A stretch of DNA of 64,000 nt from Pseudomonas sp. CHM02 (GTDB lineage Bacteria > Pseudomonadota > Gammaproteobacteria > Pseudomonadales > Pseudomonadaceae), in assembly GCF_000612585.1 (NCBI RefSeq), contig NZ_JFCA01000002.1, positions 1 through 64,000 of the forward strand. Reading direction: 5' to 3'. The position numbers and the translations under genes are program-made. Below, one piece after another: positions 63,846 to 64,000 of the stretch (positions within the stretch are counted from its first letter, which is position 1; each line of letters starts with the position of its first letter). The notes below the pieces were generated by a model. It did not search any database and was not told the origin of the DNA. It saw nothing but the letters and a program-made list of their open reading frames with translations.

Positions 63846-64000
63846 CTACAACAAAGCCATCTGCCTGCCCGGTGGACAAAAAGCTGTGCAATCCAGATTG
63901 AAGCCTTCCCGTCGGTTCAACCCCAGGCGTTTGATCGCCTTGCTGAAACGCTGGGCGAGCAAATCGGCAAACGGCCCTTCGCCACGCATGCGCACGCCGA
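63846..64000 (-). CDS. C-terminus of a probable radical SAM protein (PA0069-like), partial
   Basis: Fifty codons of a gene entering from the right edge, ending QMALL and a TAG. The sequence, including VRMRGEGPFADLLAQRF and KRLGLNRREGFNLDC, resembles the C-terminal tail of PA0069-family (spore photoproduct lyase-like) radical SAM proteins, which end in a short hydrophobic motif. The cysteine cluster is outside the window, so the assignment is tentative. The coding frame itself is clear. Confidence 0.55.
   Translation of the reverse strand, partial: GVRMRGEGPFADLLAQRFSKAIKRLGLNRREGFNLDCTAFCPPGRQMALL

Noticed and set aside
1..64000. CRISPR arrays, insertion sequences, prophage, tRNA genes
   Set aside because: No regularly spaced repeats, transposase or integrase genes, phage structural genes or cloverleaf sequences were seen on either strand.

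Overview
The window looks like the chromosome of a Pseudomonas of the P. fluorescens group. Gene order closely follows the region around the P. aeruginosa polA, algB-kinB, znu and cox loci. Coding sequences are GC-rich, the AlgB/KinB pair and the Spot 42-like sRNA ErsA are present, and the spaces between genes carry typical pseudomonad REP/REPIN repeats. There is no prophage, insertion sequence, CRISPR array, tRNA or complete rRNA. The left edge holds the tandem promoters of an rRNA operon that runs off the window.

Layout: 1-0.4 kb, rRNA promoters reading left. 0.4-3.9 kb, glutarate/lysine catabolism (gcdG, gcdH and the divergent LysR gene gcdR). 4.3-7.2 kb, proton-translocating transhydrogenase (pntAA-AB-B), then a succinate/acetate CoA-transferase. 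9.2-9.9 kb, two small DUF1127 genes sharing an ACTGTAC-like upstream motif. 10.0-13.1 kb, three tandem DUF2388 secreted proteins coupled to a large exported protein with an HExxH motif and an Lnb-like (DUF4105) domain. 13.4-20.0 kb, citrate transporter, TerC, Na/Pi cotransporter, exported M16 peptidase and a DUF5924/DUF2914 membrane protein. 20.1-23.6 kb, an MCE-type lipid ABC system. 23.7-26.3 kb, SpmAB-like protein and the glutamate symporter GltP.

27-41 kb is an envelope-stress and redox block: Ivy lysozyme inhibitor, DUF1328, a small unknown gene behind a sigma-54-type promoter, algB-kinB, the AmpDh2 amidase, a diguanylate cyclase with a coupled EEP phosphatase, DsbA, two c-type cytochromes, EngB, ErsA with a sigma-22 promoter, and PolA. 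41-51 kb carries thrB, the zinc uptake system (znuA / zur-znuC-znuB), a lipoprotein, the large catalase KatE and the methionine importer metNIQ. 51.5-60 kb is the aa3-type cytochrome c oxidase locus with heme A synthesis and assembly genes (sco, cyoE, ctaA, surf1, coxC, ctaG, coxA, coxB), interrupted by a small gene on the opposite strand and a REPIN. The right end has a conserved hypothetical, a SulP transporter paired with a beta-carbonic anhydrase, and the C-terminus of a probable radical SAM protein.

Most of this is conserved core genome. The less explained parts are the DUF2388/DUF4105 cluster, the DUF1127 upstream motifs, the sigma-54-like promoter beside algB, a possible Crc/Hfq-controlled leader ORF before the citrate transporter, a possible sRNA upstream of gltP, and the interrupted cox operon. 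All starts were chosen by eye from Shine-Dalgarno (SD) spacing and family length.
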